A DNA stretch of 64,000 nt, taken from positions 641,840-705,839 of the forward strand of contig KL647319.1 in NCBI GenBank assembly GCA_000727475.1, given 5' to 3'. Below the pieces are notes generated by a model that was given only the letters and a program-made list of their open reading frames with translations, had not been told where the DNA came from and did no database searches. This document shows, piece by piece, positions 50,872 to 61,972 of this stretch; the stretch's first letter is position 1; each line of letters opens with the position of its first letter. Source of the stretch: Sarcocystis neurona (taxonomy: Eukaryota; Apicomplexa; Conoidasida; Eucoccidiorida; Sarcocystidae). A program made the position numbers and the translations under genes.

Positions 50872-51756
50872 TCAAGCCTTGAACAAGACGCACATGGTGG
50901 CTTCTGGCAGGTACTTTTGACACTCTGTAGTGCCCCGGCTTACATTCCGTAGCGCACCTTCAAGGTGCAGATAGCCAAGGCCCTCTAATTCATCAAGCTG
51001 CTCACTCCACTCCTGTGGCCAGGGTCGCTGCTGTTTCAAACGCGGCAACCAAGAAGCAAGCTCACTGACTGCGCAAAGGTAGTCGCGAACATCAGCAACA
51101 CCAGCTACCAAGAAATCTGCCACACGTACTGTTGCACTACCCACAGCAGCCATCGCCGCGACCAACACAAACCTCGGCCCTCCCTCGATCTTTACGGCGT
51201 TGGCAAGTTTGGTTGCTGGAAACCACGGTTCGTCATACAACCGTCGGCTTTGTATGGAACGTCCACTCGCGCTCTGTGTGAGGAAGGAAAAAAGAATGCC
51301 CTTCCCAGTGAGGCGTAGGCTCATTAGCTGCGGCTCTGAAGCAGCCCCGAAACCCGGAATAGGCGTAACTAGAGGTGTCTCACAACTCGGTACCTGTTTT
51401 AGTCTTCGAAGAATTGATTCGTAAGCCATCTGAGAGGCCAGTAGGTCGTTGCGTCCAAATTTGTCCAAGACTGGAACATGGTTCGATATATCCATTCGCG
51501 CGAATTGGTCCGCAGCAAGGAGGTTCGCCACTTTCGAAAGCTCTTCGGCAATCCGCAGAAGGTTTCCCTTTTCGAAGCCGAGGTCGATGACTGCTTTTAA
51601 TTCAGTTAAAGAACTGTGAACGATTTTGGGCATTAGCTGCGCTATATTTGCACCTGCACGGAGGTTGTTAGTTTGGTCTGCAGCGTGGACAACTGTGTCA
51701 ACAGCACCACCCGTCAACAACCCGAGGAGGATGAGGAAACCGTAGGCGCGTCCCAT
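50872..51756 (-). CDS. Predicted secreted protein, 294 residues, single exon
   Basis: ATG at 51754-51756, stop TGA at 50872. Residues 1-25 form a classic signal peptide (MGRAYGFLILLGLLTGGAV then DTVVHA, cleavage likely near Ala25). The mature part is mixed in composition with four cysteines (contexts PSCETP, YLCAVS, TECQKY, TMCVLF) and no Gln/Ser/Ala runs, in contrast to both flanking genes. There is no C-terminal hydrophobic tail, so no GPI anchor is visible. Several amphipathic helices are suggested (e.g. LAADQFARMDIS, WLPRLKQQ). I do not recognise the family. A secreted or surface, Eimeria-specific protein is inferred from the signal peptide, the single exon and the island context; it does not clearly show the six-cysteine pattern usually given for Eimeria surface antigens. 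Confidence 0.75.
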   Translation of the reverse strand: MGRAYGFLILLGLLTGGAVDTVVHAADQTNNLRAGANIAQLMPKIVHSSLTELKAVIDLGFEKGNLLRIAEELSKVANLLAADQFARMDISNHVPVLDKFGRNDLLASQMAYESILRRLKQVPSCETPLVTPIPGFGAASEPQLMSLRLTGKGILFSFLTQSASGRSIQSRRLYDEPWFPATKLANAVKIEGGPRFVLVAAMAAVGSATVRVADFLVAGVADVRDYLCAVSELASWLPRLKQQRPWPQEWSEQLDELEGLGYLHLEGALRNVSRGTTECQKYLPEATMCVLFKA

Positions 51757-54700
51757 TTTTGAAGATGCGGAGACGATTAGAGAGTCGATCTGGAGACTAC
51801 GGAAGACTGGGAGAAGATTAGATCAGCACGGTGGAAAAAAAAGGGAACTGGGCCTATTTATTGCATACACAGGACTCACAATTTGTAAAACTCACGGTAT
51901 GTGCATCGATCACAGCTGCTGACGATGCCAGGCACGTCAATACCGAAGCAAACGCCGTAAGACGCTGTGCCCCAACCGACCCATAATACGCAGGCCTCAA
52001 AGACGAAAGTGCAAAGAATTATGCGGCCAGATAAGGCGGACGTCTATTGGTGTGCATGTGCCAAGTGATTACTGTTGCAGAGACACAGAAGCAGGTACTC
52101 GTGTGGAACGGCTGTAAATGACTGCACTATTCGCTGTCTTGCGCACACTCTTCTCTCCTGCCACCATTCCGTCGTGGCGTGATTCAAAAAAACGTATTCT
52201 ATAGCTTTTTCAAAACATCGTCAGGAAGCCGCAGACACAAGGTGACATGACTGTCGCATGGATAGGTGCACATGATGCAGAGAGTCTAGTTATCTGTTCA
52301 TATATAGAAGCACGTACAAAAGTAGACCGCTAGATCGTTGCAGTCAATCAACACTTTGGAAACATGTGGTCTACTGCTTTCGGGCAGCACAACTCATCTG
52401 AACTCACCTGTCGAAGACAAGGTAGTGTCCCCGTGACGCTTTTTTCCGCTGAGTCATCCATTTGTCTATAACGGAATTTTTTGACGGCCGGAGACGTGCA
52501 TGTTTTTTTGGGAGGCATTTAACGCACAGTACCCACCTCGCTCCAGAACCGCGTTGCACTGCTCTCAGCACTCACACGTCGTCGTGAATTTACTTGGTGC
52601 CTGGGCTTGCGGAATTGCGAGTGGAAAGTGCCGGTATCTGGACGAGTTCGTGAATCAACAACTGTGTTGTTGGTCACGAAAGTACACATATAAGATTGAG
52701 AGGCACTGGGAGGTCGGGGTTATAGGTCAGTGCTCTACACTTCGTAGAAGGCAACAAATCAGAAACGTTTTCAGTTCCCGTACGAGCTTCTTGTGTTCAT
52801 GTCGTTACAACGTGTACGTGAATTTCCGTAAGCTGTCCACTCGACCAAAAGCCCTGCGCGTCTTCTGATGGGATAAGAAGAGTAAGTAATTCTTGTAAAT
52901 TGTGGGAAGCTACGAAGAAGACGGTTGGCGAAAGATACTCGCGACTTGTTGGTCACTGTGTAGCTTGATGGAACTGCACATGACCGGACGGGAGCGACAG
53001 CGCGGTAAACGACTGCAGCGTAGACTTGATCTGAATATGGAATCCAGACTGCAGAATGTACCATTTTGTAGACCCGCGGCGTTGCTCCTTCTAATGATGA
53101 GTTGGCTACACAATTTTGCGGGCTAACTTTCAAGTGTCAGGCTAAAATTTCATCGTCCGTATGTTACGGTCTGGTCACGTTCTCTGAGAAGCTTACAATA
53201 CGTTATACGCGCAGGTCACTGAGATTATTGTACGCCTAACTCGTAAACCCATCTGAAACTACGTTTTTTCTAGGGCCCTAGCTTTTCAGCGTACACAGGA
53301 GCTGTGCGGCCCATACAGCAAACGCCTTGTCACCAGTAGAACCCTTCTTCGCCACCGTGTACGTTCAACCTTTCAGTAAGCACTGGTCCCTTTTCTCGCT
53401 TGTTTGCACCACGCACGATTGAAGGCGTTGACTCGGGCTGTGCTGGTGTGCCGTTACACATTCATAAACACGTGTACTTATCCCCCGTAAGCTCTACCTT
53501 ATTTTGACCCAGCAACTCATCACACGTTCCACTCTGACTGCCGCACGCATACTTCGACACCAAAGTCGACACGTAGACGCGTGTACTGGCGTGACTCCTT
53601 TAGTACAGTAATACATGCTACACACTTGAAAGACAGCACTGCGGCGCAGGAAGTCGCGGGGGTAAATGACAGGCGACCCTTTGGGCAGTTCGCTGTATGC
53701 ATACGCATTTATGCATGTATGTGTGTATGTCTATGTATGTATGTAATATTCTACGTTAACATCCAAGCTGTACCACACTTTCGTATCGCACCCCGAAAAC
53801 CACAGACTTCCCCTCCTGGGTGGAACTGCTTGTCGTCGAATAAACTCCCCATCGTATCACATGCGCATAATGTCGGTGAAAATCTCTGACAGTGATGCCG
53901 TACAAGATGGTAGCAGCTGTGGAAACTGCGCAGACAATCCTGTGAGATCTTCTCCTACGGGTGCCGTACGGCTGTAGTGTGAAGACTGCCACCCTTTGAC
54001 CAACAGGTTCAGACGCCTACAAGGGATACCGCCACAGGGGAGGGTTCCCTAATTCCTGTGGTATCCCTTTGAATATGTACAAGCCCATAACCTCCGCCCT
54101 CTTTTTGCGGCGCACTGGACATACGCAGTCGCAGTGCTATTGCTGGTCTCTCCAGAGACTGCAACTCAGGCATCCCAACTCCTGCATGCGCGGTGCACGT
54201 TGTTAGCTGAGGAAGCATAGGAGCTCTAATCTTTGTGCCCTATCTCCCTGTGTGCGCTGTACGTTCATTAATTAGCTTTCACGGCAGCCGTGGAGGAAGA
54301 GATGTGAAGCGATTAGAACACTAAGAAGTTGCACGTGTGTGCAAGTTTGTTAAGCAGAGCGTATACTCACGAATAACGTTGTAAGCCACAGCCAATCACT
54401 GTGTGCGACGTCAACTGACCTGGTCGCACAAAAACTACATAAAACTTGACTGCACTCACTATGTGTCCAGCGAGAACCCCGCAAGGGGGGTACAACTGCG
54501 GTGCACACGGTGTTACGTGTGTTCATGTGCACAGAAGCGACGTACAAACAGCGATCGTACACAGGCGCTACGAACCCTCTGAATCCGGCTCTGAGCAAAA
54601 GTAGAAGTAAAACTCATGACTGCTACGAGAACACTTGCACAAAATCAAGCCTATACTGGCCGCGTACGACACCTATCGAGGCGTTTATTGCCCACCGGCT

Positions 54701-57310
54701 ACAAACGAAGATGGCTTCTGTCCCAGCAGCAAAAGTTTCGTTTTCGCCTTTGCACGACGCAGGATAGCTGTCAGCCAAGTGACGTCCGTGTATGCCGCAG
54801 TTTTATTTGCTGCTAAAGCTGCTACTGCTTCTGCTGTGTCTGTCCTTTCAGTGTCCTACCTTTTTTCCTACTGTTGCCGTAGTGTATTACAGCGGAGGAC
54901 TGTGTATCTCGATTAATTAATGCGCATCCTGTGTGGTTACTTACAGCTCAGAAAGCACTTTTCACGTGTGTGCTTAGGCACCAACGCTTGCACGTGTCGC
55001 GTGTCGTGGGCGTCACTTGAGAAGAGCTGCACTATTGAAATAATCAATACTCAAGCTTTTTCGAGATGCGCATGGCCATCAGGTAGGGCAACACATGCAA
55101 TTTTCTTTCTATGCAAACAAGGCGGGCTCGCGACCTCGTTAAGAGAAGCTGCTACAATTCCGCCAAGAGCTTGAGCAGAGCAGTTGACGCAAAGATGGTC
55201 GCACCATAACGCTAGGGACAAATGGTGGGCGCGACTTGAAAATGGCCCTCCGCAGCAGTTTTAACGTCAGGTTTGCCAGCTCAATCTGCCTTTGCTGGTG
55301 ACTTGTGCACAGAAGCGTCACACGGACTAGTTTTCATCTGTCGAATCCGCCAGTCTACCACTGACGCCGTCCACATTTCTAAAACTGCTCGACCACGGCT
55401 GTCTGCAGATATGTCCTGCACATATATAATACCACCGCTAAGTTATGCTCTCTGTTCGTGCCCCATCGTAGTAAGTTCTATAATGGTTTGGTCAGAATTA
55501 GAAGACTCAAGTGTACTCTCTTGCTGCATTGGCTCAACTCGCAATTTCGCACCCTTCACAGCTTCATAACCCGTTGCACACGTCGGCTACGCGTACCTTT
55601 ATCTTTGTTGTTTCATGCAAATCTAAATACAGCAACGAGGTAGTACGGCTGGGGTGGTGTTTCCATGATTCGCAGTGTTCGCAGCCCCATGGAGTACCCC
55701 TTTCCGCTGCTCCTGCCCTCCTCTACCTGGTAATTCCAGTAGCACTTTCTCCTTCTTTGCCCGAGTCATTGTCGTTGTACCGGCAGAGACGTGGCAGAAG
55801 CAACCTAGAGCAGCAGTCACTGGGACTGCCGCAGCAATAGTACCAACAGCAAAGGGAGAGGAGTGGCAGTGGGAACCTGTAGTGTACTGGCACGCAGTGA
55901 AGGGAAGTGCTACGATATATATTAACAAGATTCTACTTACCTATATATATATATGTATTTATTTGTGTACCTACTTCGAGCGTACGTTGCCCACACGCTT
56001 CGGTGATTCAAGCGCCTTCACTGCGTCTCCGCTTGTTGACTGTCATCAGTCAAGCTTGCCACGTCTTTACAAATTTTCATGCGCAGACAAGGGCGAAAAC
56101 AAATTTCACGTCTCCTGTCTTTTGCGGTGCTACGTCGCCCGATCGGCTCTTCTTGTAAGCGTCCTGAAATTTGTCCCTTATTGTCGTCGGTCAGAACACG
56201 CCAACTGTACACGTATTTTCGTGCAGCGGAGTTGCTACATGCTCGGCAGCTCGAACAGATACACCTCTACATACAAAGACACACACTTGTGCTCAGGCGT
56301 GAGCTGCAAGCAGCGAAATATCTGCTTAAGTCGGTCCACCAGCCGTAACATCATGCCATCTTGCCACCGCAGAACCAGGCTGCCCCGCCCCGGGGCGAAG
56401 GTTGTGTTCGACAGTCTACACGAATAGACACACATTCATTTCTAAAGACATGTGAAGATTCCGTTCGAACACTCACACCTCTATTTATGTATGTGTTTGT
56501 AGGCTCGACATATCATAACCCCCCTGTCTGTAGTTCACCAGTTCGACGACCGATGCCTCCCCAGTTTGAAAATTGCTTGCGTGTAGTCACACACGACATG
56601 TGTGTATCTGGTGACCATAGTCTATGCTTACATGTGAAGTACGGAGTTACGAAAAACTCCGTCCACACTGCCCTCATCAGCGTGGGTCTACTTGCAACTT
56701 TTTCAATGCCACAATGCTTGAAAACACGCCCGTGAGGACTTCTTGCGGGCGTCGGTGACCCCTGAAATTTTTCCGCCCGCCACTTTCCTTCCCAGTCTTC
56801 CTTGTCGCCCTTGCGCCTGTCTGCTGCACAGGGGCGTTCTTTTTCACATTGCATGCGTACTTTCTGTGTCGTTCCGCCTCCCCTGCTTTTCACTTCGGCA
56901 GCGGCATTTTTCAGAGTGTATTCTGATTGCTTCCTCTTCCGCCACTAGTGGTACGTCTCTTATCTCTCCCTGAATACACTGACCGAAAGCAAAAACGTTT
57001 CGTCTTTTCCACCCTCCGTGCCGGTTTTCCTTGTGTCCCCGTCCTGAACCATTCAAACACCCCTGTTTCTTTTCTTATTCCGCTCCCAAAGATCTATTCT
57101 TCCACTTCAGCCTCCGATTTTCACTTCGCACCTCACTTTCCACCTTCTTCAATTTCTTTTTTCGTCTTCTGCTCTTCCCATCCTTCGACGCCGTCTTCCC
57201 GTTTCCATGTTTTTTACCTTTGCTGCGTCAGAACTCTTTCTCCTTTTTTCCCTCGTTATTCTTCTCTTTCTGCTCCTTTCGTTCTTCTCCTGCTACTCCC
57301 CCCGCTTGTT
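51757..57310. other. Repeat-poor island, right part; no convincing gene
   Basis: Ordinary sequence without triplet repeats; a short (TA)n at 55940-55955. From ~56900 to 57310 the plus strand becomes pyrimidine-rich, marking the return to repeat-rich DNA. Frames up to 250 codons (55675-56427 plus) have unremarkable composition and lack ATG or splice support. Confidence 0.5.
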
Positions 57311-58894
57311 TCACATTCTGGCAGCGCCGGCAGACCCCGACGAGAGACGTGAATCTCTCCAGTAGAAGTAGAACTGCCGCAGCCTATCGGAATACGCCAG
57401 CGGCTCCACAGTAACGCTGTAGAAGTCTCCCCTGTTGCGGATCTGCTGCTGACCTGCCACTTTATCGCCCGCGGCCGCAGGTGACTCCTGCTTCGCGTTT
57501 TCCGCCGCTTGGTAGACCTGAACTCGGTATTTTCGCAAAGAAGAGCACCGGTCTACTGTCCAAATTTCTTCTCGTAGAAGCACCTGTCTGTCTGGGGACG
57601 CCGAGTCGTCCACGGCCCACCGCCGACGCATGCGCTTCCACACGCCTTCCTGTTGCTCGCCTTGCTGCTGCTCTTCCTGTGGCTGCGCCTGCGTCTGCTG
57701 TTGCGATTTCTCCATGTGAAGCAGGTGATCTTGCTGCAGCTGTCGGTCCTGCTTCGTTGCTTTTTGCTGCCATTGCTGCTCCTGCAGTTGTCGGCGGCCC
57801 GCTGCGTCTTCAGTACCGCCTGCTGCGGACGAACAGGAAGCACTTGCAAAAAGGCGAGGCAACCCCAACAGAGAGGAGAAAGTCGAATAAACGGAAGAGA
57901 CCGAGGCCGAGGAGCCCTCAGCTGGTGCAGCAGCAGCAGCACCAGAAACTGTTGATTCCGAGGAAGGCTTCACTGTGGAATCGCTTGTCTGGGAACGGAA
58001 CGCCCCAGAAGCACTTGAGAACGCAGCACGACCCGTCTCAGCAGCGGCATCCCCAGGAGCATCAGGGACAGCAGCAGCGTCCGTCGTCGTCACCGGCTGC
58101 GTTTTTTGTACGAGGAAGTCACGAGCTAAAAATACAGCAGAGCGTTGCTGCTGATCCTGTTGCTGTTTCTGTCGCGTTACGTGGTTTTTTTGCTGCCGCT
58201 GCTGCTGTTGGCGCTGCTCTTCCTGAGCCGCCGCCAGGTCGTATACGACTTCACTGCAGAGAAGCCTGCGCGGGGCTGGACATCTGCGGAATTCCAGCAC
58301 TTCCACATTTTGAATTTTGAAGAGACTCTGTCGGAAGAGGGCTCGCTTGATGCTGCGTTGCACCTGATGGATGCGCTCGCGGTACAGAGCAGCTGTGGGG
58401 AAAGAAGAGAGATACGGTGGCAGCAACTCGAGATTTGCGAAACAGAAATCCGGCGGAAACAGCGGTCCCTGGGACCTGTAAATGTCCTCTGCTGTTGCCG
58501 GCACTTCTCTTGTGTCTTTACGTCCGCTCCCTGCTGGTGGTGTCGCCGCCGTCGCTGCCCCTCTGTTCGGTGCACCACCTGCTCCCCTGCTTTCTCCCGT
58601 CCTCCCGCTCTCGACGGCCAAGCTCTCCTCCACGCTGCTGCCGCTGCTTCTGCTGCTTCCGCTGCTGCTGTATGCGTCCCTGCTACTCCCCAAACTTTCC
58701 CCTCTCGCCTCCCCCCCTCCTCCACCTGCGCTGCCCCCGGTGCTGCTGCTTCTGCCGCTGTCGCTCGGGGCGCTGCTGCTGCTGCTGCCTCTGGCGCTCC
58801 TGCCGGGGGAATGGGCAGTCACTGCCTTGTTCGTCAAAGGGGCGAACGCTACCTCTCGCATCCATTCCTCCGAACGAAATGCCGGAAACTGCAT
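57311..58894 (-). CDS. Unrecognised protein, 527-codon frame, probably the last exon of a split gene
   Basis: The frame opens with ATG at 58892-58894, where CAG just before 58888 could alternatively be a 3' splice site, and ends TGA at 57311. N-terminal FRSEEWMREVAFAPLTNK is followed by a Ser/Gly-rich linker, then a folded-looking core: FANLELLPPYLSSFPTAALY, IHQVQRSIKRALFRQSLFKI, VEVLEFRRCPAPRRLLCSEV. A ~170-residue Gln/Ala/Ser insertion separates this from REEIWTVDRCSSLRKYRVQV and GDFYSVTVEPLAYSDRLRQF YFYW. The strand alternation suggests a single alpha/beta domain split by low complexity. No family is recognised. The opposite strand is also open for 279 codons but is less protein-like. Confidence 0.55.
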   Translation of the reverse strand: MQFPAFRSEEWMREVAFAPLTNKAVTAHSPGRSARGSSSSSAPSDSGRSSSTGGSAGGGGGEARGESLGSSRDAYSSSGSSRSSGSSVEESLAVESGRTGESRGAGGAPNRGAATAATPPAGSGRKDTREVPATAEDIYRSQGPLFPPDFCFANLELLPPYLSSFPTAALYRERIHQVQRSIKRALFRQSLFKIQNVEVLEFRRCPAPRRLLCSEVVYDLAAAQEEQRQQQQRQQKNHVTRQKQQQDQQQRSAVFLARDFLVQKTQPVTTTDAAAVPDAPGDAAAETGRAAFSSASGAFRSQTSDSTVKPSSESTVSGAAAAAPAEGSSASVSSVYSTFSSLLGLPRLFASASCSSAAGGTEDAAGRRQLQEQQWQQKATKQDRQLQQDHLLHMEKSQQQTQAQPQEEQQQGEQQEGVWKRMRRRWAVDDSASPDRQVLLREEIWTVDRCSSLRKYRVQVYQAAENAKQESPAAAGDKVAGQQQIRNRGDFYSVTVEPLAYSDRLRQFYFYWRDSRLSSGSAGAARM

Positions 58895-59571
58895 TTTGTG
58901 GACGTGACGAGATATATCAAAACATTAAAAAATCGAGGCGAGGCCACATCCGAGCGTATGCGAGCGACGTTATGCGTCTCTCTCTGCGTGTACACTCTAC
59001 TGCAGACAAACACGTCTGTAGGCTAAGACGCAGGGTGTCCAGATGCTTGCACGCGTCCATACAGTTCTTTTTGATGTATCTCTTTATTCATGGTCGAGGT
59101 GAAAAACTCTCCAAAATGACAACAGCACAACTCCGTACATATATGTATATATCTTCCGGAGAGTTACGCACCGCTGTCACTCTCTGTCCTTGACATATAT
59201 ATCTACATATGTGTCCGATATATATGCACACGTGTATATGTATATAGGCAGGCACATAGTCCATCTCCCTCTTTTATAATGTACCCCCGTCTCCCTCTCT
59301 ATCTCTCTTTTCGTTTCTCTCTACATATAAATATGACACACTTATATATACACATATTCTATGTCCTTCTATGATTCCGGGTATCTCCTCCTCTCTCTTT
59401 GGTTCTCTGCTGCAGTTCGACATACACACAACGTGTGTGAAGGGAAGACACCACTGCCGGCCTTTCTTTGAAACGATTCGGGTGTAGAGACACACCGAGA
59501 CACACCCTTGCGACCGACCCCCTCTCTTCCTCTCTTCTTTTGCGCTCTCTCTGTTCCTTGACGAAGAACAC
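58895..59571. other. Non-coding stretch with microsatellites
   Basis: (TA)n at 59135-59350 and pyrimidine-rich plus strand at 59270-59400. Probably an intron or upstream region of the minus-strand gene ending at 57311. Confidence 0.4.
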
Positions 59572-59712
59572 CTGGAAAAAAAGCCCTCGCACAGGGCAAA
59601 GAAATCAGCGCTTATCCTCTGCTGCGGCTCTGCAGCAAAGCGAGACGTCCGGTACAACTGCCAGAGAGTTCTCAACGCAGCAGCAACGCATCCACCCGTG
59701 CGCCTCCCACAG
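59572..59712 (-). CDS. Exon-like segment
   Basis: Acceptor GTGTCTAG, donor CAG/GTGTTC. Reads CVAAALRTLWQLYRTSRFAA then EPQQRISADFFALCEGFF, which is protein-like. Its 3' phase (2) does not fit the start of the frame at 58888, so another exon or a different gene is needed. Confidence 0.3.
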
Positions 59713-59729
59713 CTAGACACATATACACA

Positions 59730-60430
59730 CCTGCACGTATATATATATATGTGGACTCATACTACGGATACCGGAGGGGTCGGTGTCTACACACATATAT
59801 GTATATATATACACGCAGATACACGTATATATATACTACATGTTTACACACACACACACACATATGGACACCTTACATGTATCATATATGTTATATATGG
59901 ATGCATTAATATATATATATATATATTGGGTAGGTGTATATGGATGCATTAATATATATATATGTATATATTGGGTAGGTGTTGGGTATTTCCACCCCGA
60001 TGGAATGGACTTCCTACGCAAATGAAAATTTCTGTGAGAAGTGTGAACGCTCCCTGCAGCTGCCCGAACACGTCTCCCCTGCGATGTTGCTGCACCGCAG
60101 TAAAAGATAAAACCTACCGAATCTCTCTCTACATATATATAGATATAGGAGATTGCCTACATCTATACGTCTATATTACATGTATATGTGTATATATACA
60201 TACAGGCTCATGCGTATATATACGTACATATAATACGCATATATATATGTATATATATGAATACCTATATATATGGGATTATGCGTGTATATTATAATAT
60301 GTATATCTATATATAATACATGTCTGTGTACGCGTACATGTAATACACGTGTATATATATGTATATAAATAATATCTATATATGAATGGGTATACACGCA
60401 TATATACATATATATATGCACGCGGACGCA
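59730..60430. repeat. (TA)n block with a ~47-base direct repeat
   Basis: At ~59898-59985 two copies of ATGGATGCATTAATATATAT ... TATTGGGTAGGTGT lie in tandem. (TA)n and (CA)n flank them (59790-59870, 60180-60420). Confidence 0.65.
60018..60078 (-). CDS. Short exon-like segment
   Basis: Minus-strand GDVFGQLQGAFTLLTEIFIC between a CAG acceptor and donor GTAGGA. Plausible helix, but only 61 bases, and the plus strand also has a 37-codon ATG frame here. Tentative. Confidence 0.22.
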
Positions 60431-61039
60431 CCTTACTCAGGAAGTCCACAGACGTGCACGTAGACACTTGTATCGTGCGTATCTCTTTCTCCCCGTATTT
60501 AAAGACACACCCGCACACACCTGCAGGGAAATGCTGCTACTATTTCCCGTAGATTTCTGGTGTATCCCCGGCGGAACGAATTTTCACTACGCAGGACGGC
60601 GCCGGTTGCTGCGCAGCGGCGAGAGCGCGGCGCGAGACACGAGGAGGAACCGCTGCCCGTGTGTGTCAACATAAGCGTGCGGTTCATGTGGCATATATAT
60701 ATACATATATATATGTATATATGTTGCTGTGTCTCTTGCTGTGGGGAAAGCAGCGCGCGAAGAGTCAACAACCAGAGAAGCCATATCTAGAAGAGCACGA
60801 AGAGTTTTGCGATCAGCTGCTGCTGCTGCGCGGTGGAAGGAAAACGCAGCGCAGCGGCTGGTTCGAGCCCACGGCCGTCTCGTCGCCCTGGCGGCGTAGT
60901 TTCTGCTGCTGCTGCCGCTTCTTCTTCATTTCTATGCGGCTGCCGCGGTTTCTTCTGTTCTGCTGCTGCCCCTGCCTGCAGCAGCACCTGTTTCCCTCTT
61001 CCGTCTGTCCCGTTCGGCTCATTCTCTATGCTGCGGCGC

Positions 61040-61342
61040 TGCTTTTCCACCGCTGCACGTCACACTCCTGCCCCCTCGTTCGCGTCTTCTGCCCCGTCCT
61101 GCTGCTGGGTTCTTTCTGGCGTATCTTCTGCTGTTGCTGCTGCCGTTGCCACTCCTGCTGCTGAGACGACTTCTTTTGACTGTTGCCTCCGCCTGCCGTG
61201 CAGATCATACGGTGTTTCCCGTGCTGCTGCAGCTGCTGCTGCTCGTCAAATTTTCTACTTCGTTGCACGCCTGCGGCTGCTGCTCCGTGCCGCGCTGTTG
61301 CTGGCGCTGCCGTTTTTCGGTAACTTCGGAAACAATAGAAGT
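61040..61342 (-). CDS. Exon-like Gln-rich segment
   Basis: Acceptor CTTTCTGCTTGAG before 61342; reads FYCFRSYRKTAAP, then QRSRKFDEQQQLQQHGKHRM ICTAGGG and Gln/Lys-rich sequence. The 3' end is unclear, since several frames stay open through CAG repeats. Probably part of the same minus-strand gene as 61973-63127. Confidence 0.3.
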
Positions 61343-61972
61343 CTCAAGCAGAAAGGGTAGTAGCAGGTCTCCGAAATTTGTGTTTTGTCCGGCAGATGAA
61401 ACGAAGCGGCTGCAGAGAGATGCTTGGGTCCTCAGGCTTGCTGCTGCTGTTGCTATGGCTGTGTTGCGCCTGCTGAAACTTCGCTCCTGCTATCGCTGCA
61501 GATATTGCTGCCGATCTTGTCGCTGCTGGTGCCTGGGCTTCTGCTGCTTCTCCTCACCCTCTACCCCAGCGCCACTTCGCTACCTCTGCACACAAACACC
61601 TTCCCCCGAGGAGCGCTGCCGCAATGAGTGTCACGAAAGCTGCGCGCGGAACACTTTTCCGAGTGCAGCACGGAAGCGACATTGCAGAGCTCTCGCTAAA
61701 AGATCCTTCTCACGGCACGTCGCCGTCCCTTCCGACGACTTCTCTGTTTTTCGACGTGTGCTGCGTTTTTCAAACTCACACATTCACAAAAAAACTCCAA
61801 GCACTGTCGTACAAACATACACGTCTATACACTAGATACACATATATTATGAATGTACCGCTGTTTCTACAGGAAGCACAAACCAGAGAAGAAAAGGATG
61901 TATATCCACGTGAAGAAGAGAAGCCGGAAAATGGTTCTAGAAGAGAAAGATTTACACTTCCGGTCCACTAAC

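Noticed and set aside
50872..51756. Calling the secreted protein a SAG surface antigen
   Set aside because: Four rather than six mature cysteines and no GPI-type tail are visible; the family needs a profile search.
55675..56427. 250-codon plus-strand frame in the island
   Set aside because: No ATG at the start, mixed in-frame context, and passes through a (TA)n run.
61420..61500. Plus-strand MKRSGCREMLGSSG signal-like start
   Set aside because: Stops after 26 codons; the hydrophobic run is CTG repeat.
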